A DNA stretch of 64,000 nt from Unio delphinus (Eukaryota; Mollusca; Bivalvia; Unionida; Unionidae). A program made the position numbers and the translations under genes. The stretch lies in the NCBI GenBank assembly GCA_029339505.1, contig JAQISU010000003.1, positions 15,031,001 through 15,095,000 of the forward strand. Direction: 5' to 3'. The notes under the pieces were generated by a model. The model saw only the letters and a list, made by a program, of their open reading frames with translations, had not been told where the DNA came from and did not search any database. The number at the start of each line of letters is the position of its first letter. Position 1 is the stretch's first letter. This document shows, piece after piece, positions 24,089-36,110 of the stretch.

Positions 24089-24843
24089 GTACTATCCAAT
24101 CATAATTCAGTGTTTATCCTTAACAAATACATCTTGTAAAAGTGTTAGGAGACAACAAACTGTCCATATTTTATTGGCCTTTTGAAACAAAGATGTAGGA
24201 ATACAGTGTGATAAAAGTTTGTACGTTTTAACTTTACATATGACACGTTCTATATGTACCCTATGTTTGGCAATTTTGTTAGTCAAAACTGTCTCAGAAG
24301 CAGTCTCCCCCTGCGGGTTCGGGGTTGTAAAATTGGCCCGACGTGCCTCGCCACGTGTCGTAAAAGGCGACTAAGTACAGGCAACCTGTTTGCCGTGGGT
24401 TGCGTCCCGTGTCGGGGGAGGAAAGGATCCTGGTAGTTGCAACACACTACTTTGGCCTCTACTTCTCTTAGACGGGTGGTCGAGATGGGCCCGGTCTCGA
24501 CAAATCGGCTGGTCACGCCGAGCCCTAGGAAGTCTTTATTAACTCTCTCACCTCCTTTTACTTTCTCCTTGTATCTCTTTTGATACCACCGTTGCCCCTA
24601 TATTCTATTCCTATATTTTTCCATTTTCCAAATCTTAGAAGACTTCCTAGAAGGCGGTGGCTCAACGGGTCAATCGGGGGGTAATTTTACTGACCCTAGA
24701 AATTGGCGACTTCAGGGTCATCCAAAGGTAATTTTATCAACTGAGTATGGCATCTGTGTATCCTTGGCACTTTAAAAGTGTCCCCTTGTTGGGCTTCTTG
24801 GTGGGTGGGGAGCACGGGTGCTGAATTTTAAAATCTAGCCATC

Positions 24844-25980
24844 ATGGAAAAAAAATCCAATAAACGTACTAAACCACTGTCTGACTCTGATGAAGAACCA
24901 CGTGGCGTGGAATCATTTCCACGCTTCATGTTTATTCAATCGAAAGATGATGCTAAACCGCTTTCAGGTTTATCTCCTTTTATTATCGAGAAAACCATTA
25001 CGGGATCGATTGGCACACCAAAAAGTGTGAAAAAACTAAAATCGGGTTGCCTTCTTGTAGAGTGTGATCGAAAGGGGCAAACAGACAATATCATGAAAAT
25101 CAAAACATTCTTTGATATTCCAGTGACCTCATTCGTCCAAAGGCGTAATACGATGTCGTGACTTGGCTGGAGTCACCGACGCAGATATCATCGAAGGGAT
25201 GAAACATGAAGGTGTCACTGCAGCGCGAAGAATACGTATTAAACGTAATAACACCCAGCAGGACACCAATACATTTGTACTCACCTTTAATAAACCGACA
25301 GTGCCCAAAGTGGACAAGGTTGGGTTTTTACAAGTAAAGGTCGAGATCTACATTCCAAACACCCTTCGATGCTATAAATGTCAAAAATACGGCCATAACG
25401 AGGATCGATGTTCCAGAGCCAAGGTATGTGGCCGATGCAGAGACCACTCTCATCAGGAAGCTGATTGTAGAGCAACTCCGCATTGTGTCAACTGTGGCAA
25501 GGAACATCACGCCAGTTCCAAAGATTGTGATACATGGAAACAGGAGAAGGAAATTCAGAGGGTAAAGTTTACTTCGAACATTCCCTACCCAGAGGCCAGA
25601 AAGCTTGTCCAGGCAAAAACACCCTTCCTGGCCCATCCTTCTCCACAGTCGTAAAGCACAATCCAAAAAGCACGAAGGACGCCCAAACACAGACGGATCA
25701 GCCCGATTCAACCACATGTGCCAACATCCCTAATTATAAGCCACAGAAAAGCACAACATCAACTCAGACAACTAATAACAATCCACCATCAAAATCACCA
25801 AGACAGAAACACAAAGCACAAACAAATAAACAGCAAAAGGGGTCAGATGACCCCATTAAACTGTACAACAGGTTTGGAGACTTTGAGAGCATGGATGCAG
25901 AAGAAACTGCTCCGTGTACTCAAAGTAGCTCCAAACCTAATAAAACTAAATATACTCCCGTACTTCCTTCAGACAAATAA
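24844..25980 (+). pseudogene. LINE copy 2 ORF1, frameshifted
   Basis: The ATG at 24844 keeps eight A and the proper frame MEKKSNKRTKPL. A deletion of 20-odd bases near 25135, relative to other copies, removes the sequence between SFAH and SKGVIR and shifts the frame. The knuckle region is open from 25163. A second slip near 25620 (CCCTTCC) moves the C-terminal part to a third frame ending at 25978-25980. All three CCHC knuckles can still be read. Confidence 0.85.
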
Positions 25981-26042
25981 CAACACATACTTCCTTCGCG
26001 AATAGTCTAACCTAGTTCCAGAATCTCCAGCATAACATTAGA

Positions 26043-29000
26043 ATGAAGAACACCATCATACAATGGATCTGTCGAGGACTTAAAACAAACTACAATGATA
26101 TTCTTCTGCTTTTAAATGAACACGATCCTGCTGTACTATGTTTACAGGAAACATTCCTGAAAGAGACAGATAACATTACTTTTAAAAACTTTTCCCTTTT
26201 TAATGCGTACTTTCAAAACGCAGACAGGGCCTCAGGAGGAGTCTCTATTGCTGTGAACAATAGAGCCCCTCACAGAGTCGTTCCTTTAAACACAAATTTA
26301 CAAGCCATTTCTGTAAGTGTCACTCTACATCGAGTGATTACTTTTTGTTCCATTTACTTGCCACCAAACACCAACCTAGTACAAAAGGAATTAGACAATC
26401 TTGTTGAACAACTTCCCGCGCCCTTCGTTTTACTAGGGGATTTTAATGCCCATAACATTTTATGGGGATCAAATCACATAAACGACAGAGGTCATAAAAT
26501 AGAAAATTTCATTTCTACACACGATCTGTGTCTATATAACACCAACTCACCAACATATTTACACCCAGGAACCGGTACGTACACATGCATAGATTTGACA
26601 ATTTGCTCTCCCTCACTGCTTTTGGACTATGAATGGAAGGTCGCTGATGACCTTCACAGCAGTGATCACTTTCCAATCCCTCTTGAAAATAACTCCAAAA
26701 TTGATGACGCAATTCCACAATGGAATATAAAGAAAGCCGACTGGGCTATGTTTGAAACACTATGTAAAACTAGACTAAATAATGATACAGTGTTAAACGC
26801 TGTTAATCCTATACAGCATTTTACCTCCGCTTTAATTTCAATTGCAGATGAATCTATTCCTAAGTCCTCAACAAACAGTAAGAGATCGCAAAAACCTTGG
26901 GTAACCAAGGAATGCAAAGAAGCCATTAGACAACGCCGAGAAGCATTAAAAACATTCAACAATCGTCCAACGCCCGAAAATTTAAATAGATATCGTATTG
27001 CCCGGGCTAAAACTCGACACACAATCAAAGAATGTAAACGTGCATCATGGAAGAAATATATTTCTTCTTTAAACTCTCGTTCCTCAATGAAACAAGTTTG
27101 GGATACTATTCGAAAAATAAATGGAAAGAGGAAACACAATTCTATTCGACATCTGAAAATAAACAATAGCAATTTCAGTTCGAAACGTGACATAGCAAAT
27201 ATTCTTGCCGATAGTTTTTCGAAAAACTCATCATCATCTAATGACTCAGATGCCTTTAGAAGATTAAAATCTCAAAAAGAAAAGTCACGTTTAAAATTTA
27301 CATCGAACAACACTGAAAATTATAACCAGCTGTTTTCTTTATTGGAGCTTAGGGAGGCATTAGACAAGGCCCATGATACATCCGCTGGGCCTGACGAAGT
27401 ACATTACCAGTTCTTGAAACACCTCCCAGAATCTTCTCTCACATTACTTCTTAAAATCTTTAATGATTTATGGATTGCTGGTAATGTACCTAAGAGCTGG
27501 AAAGAAGCAACAGTGATACCGATTCCCAAACCAGACAAAGATAACGAAGATCCTAACAGCTATCGGCCTATTGCATTGACAAGCTGCATATGCAAAACAA
27601 TGGAACGAATGATTAATTCTCGGCTTGTATGGTACTTGGAAAGTAATAATTTAATTTCTCCTTTCCAAAGTGGCTTCCGTTCTGGTCGTAGTACTAACGA
27701 TCATCTGGTTAGACTGGAAACATTTATTCGCGATGCATTTATCAAGAAGGAACATTTAGTAGCAGTCTTCTTTGATTTAGAAAAGGCCTATGATACAACA
27801 TGGAAGTACGGGATACTAAATGACCTGCACGATCTAGGTCTTAAAGGCCGTCTGCCCGCTTTCATCTCCAGAGAATTCAAAGTACGCGTGGGCTCTACCC
27901 TCTCCGATATGCACCAGCAAGAGATGGGTGTGTCCCAGGGCAGTCTTTTATCTGTAACGCTATTTAATATCAAAATCAATAGCATCACTAAGTGCTTAAC
28001 TCCCGGTGTGGACTGCTCTTTATATGTAGACGATTTTTTAATTTGTTATCGATCAAAGCACATGCATACAATTGAAAGGCAACTTCAACAAAATATCAAT
28101 AAGATCCACCATTGGGCCAGTAATAATTGTTTTAAATTCTCTAAATCGAAAACAGTATGCATGCATTTCTGTCAATTGCGAAGACATCATGATAACCCTA
28201 AACTCAAGCTGGACGGAACACTTATTCCAGTTGTTCAGGAAACAAAGTTTTTGGGTATTATCTTCGACAAAAAACTGACTTTTATACCACACATCAAGAA
28301 TTTAAAAGCTAAATGCTTAAAAGCTTTAAATTTACTAAAAGTAATGGCGCACACTGTCTGGGGTGCTGATAAAAAAAGTCCTCAATTTGTATAGAACATT
28401 TATCCGTTCTATACTAGACTATGGATGCATTGTTTATGGTTCAGCTAGAAAGTCTTATTTGAAAATGCTTGACCCAATTCATCATCAGGGAATAAGACTT
28501 GCTCTAGGAGCATTCAAGACATCTCCATGCGAAAGCCTTCTCGCGGAAGCGAATGAACCACCCTTATCGCACCACAGAGAAATGCTTTCTATACAGTACG
28601 CTCTTAGGTTAAGATCAAATCCTCTGAACCCTGCTTTTTCGGCTGTTTTTCAACCAAAATACAAAACTTTGTACGAAAACAAACCAAATGCCATACCTTC
28701 ATTTGGCATCAGAATATCATCCAGTTTTGACACTATCAAAATTAATCTCCCTACAGTTCAAAACACGTTTGTCTCGGAAACACCACCTTGGCTCCTTAAG
28801 CAACCCAAAGTGATTTTTACGTTGCACGATGGGAGAAAATCTGAGACGAATCCTGCCGTTTTCCAGAACTCTTGTCATGAACTCCTCAACGATTTTAAAA
28901 ACTACACCAGAATTTTTACTGATGGATCAAAAGTTGACAAGGCTGATGCAGCCTTTGTTAGTGGCAAGCACATAACCAAAGTGCGCTTGCCAAACGATGC

Positions 29001-29700
29001 GTCCATATTTTCAGCGGAAATCAGAGCAATAGACCTTGCTCTGAAATTTATTGAACAAAAGCGCATTTTAAATAGCATTATTTTCTGTGACTCTCTGTCA
29101 GTACTTCAGTCGCTACACCATAGAAAACTGGATAATCCATTACTAGTCGATATTCTCGTCAAAAACTCTGAGCTTAGTAAGTCCTACAACATAGTATACT
29201 GTTGGCTACCTAGCCATATTGGTATTAGAGGTAATGAAGAAGCAGACCGGGCTGCTAAGATGGCTCAATCCCAAGAACCATCGGATTTTAAATTACCTTT
29301 TACTGATTTTAAACCTTGTATCAAAAAGTACCTACGTTAAAAGTGGCAGGCGTCATGGGATGATGCAGTCAATAACAAACTTCATGCCATCAAACCAACC
29401 CTGGGAGAATGGACTCCTTCCTACAGAGCTATCCGTAGGGAGGAGGTTGTCATTGCAAGAATCAGAATCGGTCATACATACATTACCCACTCCCACATAC
29501 TGAAAGGTGAAGATCCACCAGAGTGCGTTTCTTGCAATGAGCCATTCACTGTTAAACACTTTATGACCGAGTGTTCCGACCTGCAACCTACGCGTGTTAA
29601 ATACTATAATGTACATAAGATGAAGGAACTTTTTGATTCAATACAAATCACTTGTATTTTAGATTTCCTAAAGGAAGTAAATCTCTATTTTAAACTATAA
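26043..29700 (+). pseudogene. LINE copy 2 ORF2, near-complete but broken
   Basis: Open from the ATG at 26043 for 783 codons, covering endonuclease and RT. The first endonuclease motif reads QWICRGL: the catalytic Asn is Ile. The others are present (CLQETFL, GDFNAHN, SSDHFPI). RT has FFDLEKAYD and YVDDF, but motif B reads VSQGSLLS instead of VPQGSILS, and an 18-base deletion removes SFLSD before it. A shift near 28380 moves to the next frame, and a TAA at 29338-29340 replaces a Gln codon inside the RNase H linker. RNase H TDGS, SAEIRAID, CDSLS and EEADRAAK remain. Confidence 0.9.
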
Positions 29701-29990
29701 CTTGTATGCCATCACGTAGAATATTTTTATCTAATGCAAATATCACCTTTTATTTACATCTTATCATCAACATAACACCATTTACATCTCCCGTTGATTG
29801 GGAAGCTTCATATTTTCCTGTTACCAACATCTTACCATTTTATATTTAACTATTGTTTTTTATATATATATCGCTGGTCGATGTTAAACCTTTCTTGTTT
29901 TTGAACATCTAACGTATTGTATGGCGCTAAATAGCCTAAAAGTGCTGGTGCGCCGTTAAAATTCAAGTAAACATACAAACTCAGAAGCAG

Positions 29991-30158
29991 TTATTTGCCT
30001 ACTTGCCGATGCAAATGGTGGAATGTCACCTTATCCTTGTAATCCATCGACTTGAGTTTATCTCTGGGTGGAAACTGCTTCACTACATCCGCATAAGACA
30101 TAAGGGTATCGACAAGGTCCAAGGATAACAATTTTTCAGCGCTGTTTATCTGCTCCAT
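29991..30158 (-). CDS. Small unidentified ORF next to the SGNH gene
   Basis: From ATG at 30158 it encodes 55 residues starting MEQINSAEKLLSLD and ending FHHLHRQVGK. It follows the SGNH stop codon by only a few bases, on the same strand, in another frame. Its stop overlaps the LINE copy 2 target duplication. It could be the start of a further gene or the first exon of one. No domain is recognised, and the length alone does not prove coding. Confidence 0.35.
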   Translation of the reverse strand: MEQINSAEKLLSLDLVDTLMSYADVVKQFPPRDKLKSMDYKDKVTFHHLHRQVGK

Positions 30159-30165
30159 GTCCAAA

Positions 30166-31779
30166 CTAAACAACAAATGACTCCAATACTGTTTTCAATA
30201 CATATGCACCATTAATATTTATATGGAGTCCATCACGTGCCAAATGCATACTTCGATAAAACAATGGGTTATAGTCAATAAAATGGCACTTGTCACATTC
30301 TCGGCTTAAGCTCATAATGACATCATTTAGTGCAGCACATCCTCTTTATAAGTCTGGTAAAACAGTAAAGTTCCAATGAAAAGATTTAAAGTTACTGGTG
30401 GTTCGAGGCAGAATTCCACAAACAGTGACCAGCATTGTGGGATTCATTTCCAGCAGCTGACGAATAAAGTCTCTGTAACAAATGAAAGCAAGAAGTGCAC
30501 AAAAAGAATTAACTAAAATGCAAACAAAACATGACTAATAAAGCTGTGAAAATTTCAGAAATTCACCACCATAGTAACTGCTGCCATTTGGGAAATATAA
30601 ATAAAAGGATACAAAATTTAAAACCATCTGCTACCAGGGTTATTTTGTTCAACTCGCAAGCTCTAAGCAAAAATAAATATCCCATTTTGACATCATATTT
30701 CAAGATTTCGGAACAATCCACACACTTCATTTTTGTTGTAGCAATGTAAAAATTGTATTGTCATAAAGTGCAATATGTATTACCTAATTAATGTTACCCT
30801 CCTAATGTTAAGCCTGTTTATTTGTGGCATTTGGTGGATTATTAGGTAATAAATGTAGATTGCTGGAAGCTGAGAATACCAAAATCAGTTAAAATTGTGA
30901 CAAGAATCTTTAATTAAATGAAGCCACTGAAACAGTTTCTTCAATACTTTTTTGCTTTTATTCATTTTGTTAAAGAAACATACTTCAGCTTAATCTGATT
31001 ATGGCATTCCCGGCATAAATCACATTTCAGGCAAACATAACTTGAAATCAGATCCACATGATTGTGTGAGAATTTTAATTTATTAGAAGAAAAGGCATCA
31101 GAGTAAGAACAATCTCGCTAAATCATTGCGACTTTAATTTGTAGAAAAGCATCAATACGGGCTGCATAAAGTTTGAGATATTTCTGAAATTTGACTTCTC
31201 ATTACGATGCTAGATGACATCAAAACATGCTACACAAGCACAATTAATTAGGCAATAAAACATCGACCCCAAAACATAAATATCATGGTCAATGTCTTAG
31301 ACTATATGACGAGTAATCAATATGGATGCTAATCATGTAAATTTGTTATTGAAAATTATGCTGGTCATATTATAATTAGAGAGAATACATGTATTTGGAA
31401 TTCATCACTAGCCAGTAGTAAACTGTAAGTTCAATATAATAAATTAAATATACAATAGAAATTTATAATAGTTATGTTGCAAATATTGGACACAAATAAT
31501 AAATGTTTTCAAAGTCAAATTTACAAGCAAAAATACCTTATAAATATGCTGACATCTTTTCCAACATCATTCGAACCTATGTGAAGAATCAACAGGTCAA
31601 GTTTTTGGGCTCGTACAACATCTAACTCCTCGGATTTAAAATTGGTGACATCTCCAATTTCGCACCAGGAAATAGTCAACAGGAATAAGTTGGGAAGATT
31701 CAGAAGACAACTGAGTTGCTTCAAATTGGAATCACCTGCAACGAAAATGCTCTTCGACATTCTGACAAGTATGCGGCAG
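30166..31779 (-). pseudogene. SGNH-hydrolase gene, two exons, one stop
   Basis: SGNH hydrolases are Ser esterases or lipases. Exon 1 (31537-31779) follows TTTTGCATAG and holds block I VAGDSNLKQL (nucleophile Ser) and LLILHIGSNDV, the G-x-N-D block with catalytic Asn. Exon 2 (30166-30472) follows TTGTTACAG; the splice completes an Arg codon in phase. It carries MLVTVCGILPRT, FIDYNPLFYRS and ARDGLHININ with the D-x-x-H block. A TAA near 30348 interrupts the frame after VLPDL. SGNH-like domains occur in animal retrotransposons and in cargo genes of other elements. No signal peptide is seen. Confidence 0.7.
30473..31536. other. SGNH intron
   Basis: AT-rich sequence between the two SGNH exons. 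No recognisable exon or element. Confidence 0.5.
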
Positions 31780-32871
31780 CTATGCAAAATGTACAATGAA
31801 TATGAAATGAATATCCACTATTTAAAAGAAGTAACTGTTTTTCTAAAAAGAAAATATAAATTACATAAACACTAAATTATACTTTTCACACCATATCAAT
31901 TATAATAAAATGGAAGTCAATTATAAACACTTAAGAAAACAAACTACTATCTTGGGGTAAAAACTTATCAAATGAATATAACTAATAAAATACTTTTTAG
32001 TATATTCACGCTATCAGTTCCAATACGTTAACTAGTATGTGAATATGCAAACTAAACTTCTTATTTAAGTAGTAATCAAATTTAAAAACTAATACATATA
32101 AATGAACACAAAAACTTAGCAATGCATGTACACTATCAAATAAATTCAGCCAATATTCACAAAAAAATAGAAAATAAAGTCAAATTGATAAAACTTAAAA
32201 GGACTGAAACGAAAATTCAAATTGGTCTGGCAGTTGGTAACGTGACTTTGGTCTATACAAACTAGTTTGTTAAATTTGCGCACTATGATAAATTGTAAAA
32301 TAAATCAAAGCGTGATTAATTATAATTACATATATGATTACAATTTTTAAATATATATGAATCGAGAATATGGTAACTAAGATGCAGCAATTATTAATAG
32401 TTATAGCTCAAATTTGAAAGGCGTTCGCACGAATTTTGGTTCAAGCGGAAGCAGGTAGTGGAATTGGTGGTTTGTGGGATTGTTTCTGAGGAATGTATTG
32501 TACAACCAATCAAAACCATCATTTTTAGAGGATATATTTGAACGTACGAATATTTAATGAACGTAGGATTTCTCCATTATCCCCCCTCATAATTACCAAC
32601 GATCGGACTGCACACTATTAATTAATAAATTTATTTACACTAACCTTTGTACCCAGACGGTAAGTATAATCCCTATTCGAATGATCCACTGCTTTAAATC
32701 CTTAGAACATTCACTTTTTTTTTAATATAAATCCCTTTTAGATGTGAAAATATGCTATACAATAAGAACAATAATAATATAAATTTATTATTAATATTGG
32801 CAGTATTTTCAATCATATTTAATAACATTTACAATGGTATAAACGGAAAGTTTATAGTATATAAAGTTAAA
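31780..32871. other. Very AT-rich stretch without a supported gene
   Basis: A 45-50-codon open frame on the minus strand at about 32410-32560 (with NTFLRNNPTNHQFHYLLP) might be an exon, but it has no recognised domain. The rest shows nothing. Confidence 0.4.
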
Positions 32872-32872
32872 A

Positions 32873-32941
<69 letters not shown>

Positions 32942-32942
32942 T
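32872..32942. repeat. (TA)n microsatellite
   Basis: TA run with one interruption near its right end. Confidence 0.95.
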
Positions 32943-33036
32943 ATTCACAAGAAAAAGATGAATATTATAATGAACATTATTAATAACACTTGCAATGGTA
33001 TTTATGAAACATACATAAACCTACATGGTGTACGGA

Positions 33037-33137
33037 CATATAATCCCGCGACAGTTGATCCCGTGACAGTTAATGCCTGACACTTAATTCCCCGACAGAT
33101 AATCCCATTGACACTTAATCCCGCGACACTTAATCCC
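33037..33137. repeat. Tandem array of 14-16-bp TAATCCCGCGACACT units
   Basis: About seven units with the pattern TAATCCC-(A/G)CGACA(G/C)T, some with substitutions, stand out by GC content from their surroundings. The array lies a few hundred bases beyond the 3' end of the MULE transposase frame. Subterminal arrays are common near MULE ends, so it may mark that element's right terminus; no matching inverted copy was found on the other side. Confidence 0.8.
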
Positions 33138-33180
33138 TCCCGCGAAATTGTAAACTAAGAAGAAATAAAACAAATGTATT

Positions 33181-33350
33181 TAACGCAATTTAATAAAAGG
33201 TAATCAGAAGTCTGCAAGTTGAATGTAAAGTGAAATAGAGAACTAAGAATTTAATTTAAAAATATTTATCTAACGCAATTTAATAAAAGGTAATCAGAAG
33301 TCCGCAATTTAAATGTAAAGTGAAATGGAGAACTTTAAATTTAAAAAGGT
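33181..33350. repeat. 90-bp direct duplication
   Basis: The segment starting TAACGCAATTTAATAAAAGG at 33181 is repeated at 33271 with few changes. The second unit is slightly shortened. It runs into the end of the MULE frame. Confidence 0.85.
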
Positions 33351-33352
33351 AA

Positions 33353-34711
33353 TGTATGACAAGTAAACAATGGCTCGCAGATAGACAAGAATTTCGTTCG
33401 AAGAGTAACGTTCCACAGCATTTTTAACACGCGTCTTCTGCGTCTGGTATTTCTTTGCATCTGAATGTCTCTCGATTCCCTTTAAGAAAGTCCATAAAGT
33501 GGGATGATGACACTGAAACAGAGCTTGTAGTGCGAAGTGTCAACCTTCCACAGCGTTTGTTGTTCTGGCAACACCTTCTGACGCTGTTTCAAAGTGATTC
33601 CATGTTTCGATTGAAAAGATTGCCGGCCTGTATTGTTCTCCACGTCCAGGTGTCCGTCTACCTCGAATATATGTATGTTCAAAATATGATAAGAATTCAG
33701 GCATCTTTTCATGATATGGCATGCTATCGGCTAATATGAGAAAAGCGTCTACGACATCTGCAGCTGCAACCATCGCCAAAGCAGGTAAACAGCGAACGGC
33801 CGTGCGTAAGCTGTCATTAGACTCGTAATCAACTTTCATGCCGATGTCGTTAACTTTGCGTATAACTCTTTGTGTCAGGTGGAAATAGCAACCCATAACG
33901 TTTGCATTTGGATAGGCGCTTCGAAAGGCACTTATTGCTGCACTCTCAAAATCAAGGAGTAATCGATCAGGTTCTGCTGCAGGGACCAATTCTTTTACTG
34001 CTTCAATCATGCGATCATATATGGCACGTGTTTTACTTTGCAAGAGGCAGTAAAGGGCGACCGGGGAGATTACCGGCACTAGTTCGAAATGTATGCTGTA
34101 CATCTGAAAAAAAATCGTAGGTACTACCTTGAATGTTCAATCTGCTAACCACAATTTCGCTCTGGCTAATCCATCCAACAGTTCCTTATGACCGAGAATA
34201 AGCAAGCTTTCGTTTCCAGATCCGGAATCATGCAAAATCATATGTTGGAATTGTTGAGGAATGCAGAAAGTCATATCTTTCGGAAGCGGTGGTAGAGGTA
34301 TCGAATCCGGAGCGGACATCAATTTCTGACGCTTTCGTTGCAACGTTCTATTCAGGGATGTTTTCTTTGGTAAGGCCATAAGTACGCAACTATCAAGATG
34401 CGTACTTATTTCTCCAATGATAGCTTTAGTTGTTGCCGAAATTTCTCCCATCTTGTTTTTCATATCAGCGACAGCCTGCATCGCTAAGATAGACTCCTTG
34501 TTTCCGTCGTGATTGTGTCAGCATCGCAACCGCGTATAATTTCATCGTCCTTGGTTGCAATACGTGAACGGCATCTGGTGTTCTGGTGAAGTCTGCAACG
34601 CCAATGAATTGTCCCATTCGTACACTCCCTATGTTTGACGAATTCATATTGCTTGTGTAGCAAAGACTGCTTGCCTTTCGACGTTGTACCAAAAGCGATC
34701 TTATCAGCCAT
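33353..34711 (-). pseudogene. FLYWCH-type MULE transposase, broken
   Basis: MULE transposases move DNA by a DDE-type cut-and-paste reaction. From ATG at 34711 a FLYWCH zinc finger is read (KGKQSLLHKQYEFVKHR, then HWRCRLHQNTRCRSRI). A shift near 34520 leads into HNHDGNKESILAMQAVADM. The catalytic core reads KLWLAD, then TGA where Gly is expected in the ADGTF motif (first Asp), then TFKVVPTIFFQMYSIH. The second Asp is in LLLDFESAAISAF, followed by MGCYFHLTQ (C-x-x-H type). The Glu of TNAVEG is followed by TGA where Trp is expected (EGWH), and the frame continues with LQALFQCHHPTLWTFLKG. One frameshift and two stops make it non-functional. Confidence 0.8.
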
Positions 34712-34892
34712 AATGTATTATTTTTTTGTAGACTCTACACTGATGTTACTAATAATATTAATATTATTCAATTAATACTTGTCCAAGTGAGTTAGCCAAG
34801 AAACTCTGAATTAAATAGTGGGAGTTATTGTGGTTTTCTTAATTTCAGCCAATCCGGTCCGTGATAGTTCTCCAAAGATCAAAATTATTCAC

Positions 34893-35385
34893 TAGTCGAT
34901 ATTCTCGTCAAAAACTCTTGAGCTTAGTAAGTCCTACAACATAGTATACTGTTGGCTACCTAGCCATATCAGTATTAAAGGTAACGAAGAAGCAGATCGC
35001 GCTGCTAAAATGGCTCTATCCCATGAGCCATCTGATTTTAAATTCCCGTTTACTGATTTTAAACCTCTTATCAGAAAGTACCTACGCCAGAGGTTGCAGG
35101 CAACATGGGATAATGCAGTGAATAACAAAATTAACGCCATCAAACCAACCCAGGCGGAATGGACTCATTCCTACATAACCATTCGTCGGGAGGAGGTAGT
35201 CATTGCAAGAATCAGAATTGGTCTTTCTTGCATAACCCACTCCCACATACTAAATAGTCATTCTTACATAACCCACTCCCATATACTAAATAGTGAAGAT
35301 CCACCAGAGTGCGTTTCTTGCAATGAGCCATTTACTGTTAAGCACTTTATGACCGAGTGTTCCGATCTGCAACCTACGCTTAAAT
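34893..35385 (+). mobile_element. Old LINE remnant, RNase H region
   Basis: Starts at ACTAGTCGATATTCTCG and ends inside the knuckle region at CTGCAACCTACG. It lacks the 5' part and the 3'UTR. It is more diverged than the other copies. An internal duplication of about 36 bases (35229-35300) repeats the encoded segment ITHSHILN. Confidence 0.85.
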
Positions 35386-35544
35386 TCCTACACACATGCC
35401 TACCTTTATTCTGTCCTGTTGCCAAGGTTATATAGGTAATATAAAATTTAATAGGATTTGAATCAAAAAGGGTGACAGGACATACATTTAAGTGTGTGTG
35501 TGTGTGTGTAATTTGCAGGTTTAACCCTTTTTTAACAATTGTCA

Positions 35545-35755
35545 GTCATATTGTTACGATGCTGCAGATATGTAGCATCAGGTCCCACCCAGTTGCATTA
35601 TTTGATACCAGTACTAACACAAATTCGTAATGCTGAGTGCCTAGTGAGGAAGTGACTCAGCCAGGGTTTGAAGCCGTGACCTACCATACAAGGTATGACT
35701 CGATAATTAGGGGACAATAGCTCTAACTGCTAGGCGACCACAGAGGTCGACATTT
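35545..35755 (-). mobile_element. Diverged tRNA-derived SINE
   Basis: On the minus strand an A-box-like TCGCCTAGCAGTTAGAG and a B-box-like CACGGCTTCAAACCC are spaced as in a tRNA-derived SINE and resemble the element at 2986-3293. A (GT)n run lies just outside at about 35493-35510. No target duplication was identified. Confidence 0.6.
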
Positions 35756-35849
35756 ATTTGCTTGGTCTGAATAACACTTAATTTTCTAAAGGTAACACGT
35801 ATTGCATTCAGTGAATCAGCAATGTAAGTAGGAATGTTGTAATACTGAA

Positions 35850-36110
35850 AAATTTCATTAATTCCATAGGTATAATATCAAATGTTTCAGTTATGCGTTG
35901 AAGTAAATCATCATTCAGGTGAAATGCAATTCCACCAGATATATCAGCTCATACATATTCCTTTAAAGCCATATGCACAATGTATCTATTTGTTCTTGTC
36001 CTGCAATCAGTTTTCACAAAATGCACTTCCAGGTGCATCATTTTGACATAGGCCACATCATACAAATTCAGCTGCCTCAAATAGACATCCAAAATATATA
36101 TTTAAAAATT
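35850..36110 (-). pseudogene. Unidentified decayed coding remnant
   Basis: The minus strand reads LRQLNLYDVAYVKMMHLEVH, then a TGA after VHMALKEYV, then ISGGIAFHLNDDLLQRITET in the same frame. The amino-acid mix looks protein-like and the frame continues across the stop. The family is not recognised. It lies in the cluster of minus-strand mobile-type genes. Confidence 0.3.

Larger units (their letters stand above)
24305..29979 (+). mobile_element. LINE copy 2, full length with target-site duplication
   Basis: Element flanked by CTCAGAAGCAGT at 24293-24304 and 29980-29991, a perfect 12-bp duplication that fixes both ends: the 5' end is CTCCCCCTGCGGG and the 3' end AAACATACAAA. The 5'UTR is about 540 bp. 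It separates the plus-strand SWIM gene from a minus-strand reading frame whose stop codon overlaps the duplication. It is inactive through lesions in both ORFs. Confidence 0.95.

Noticed and set aside
33037..33137. CRISPR-like array
   Set aside because: Units are contiguous without spacers of constant length, in a eukaryotic MULE context.
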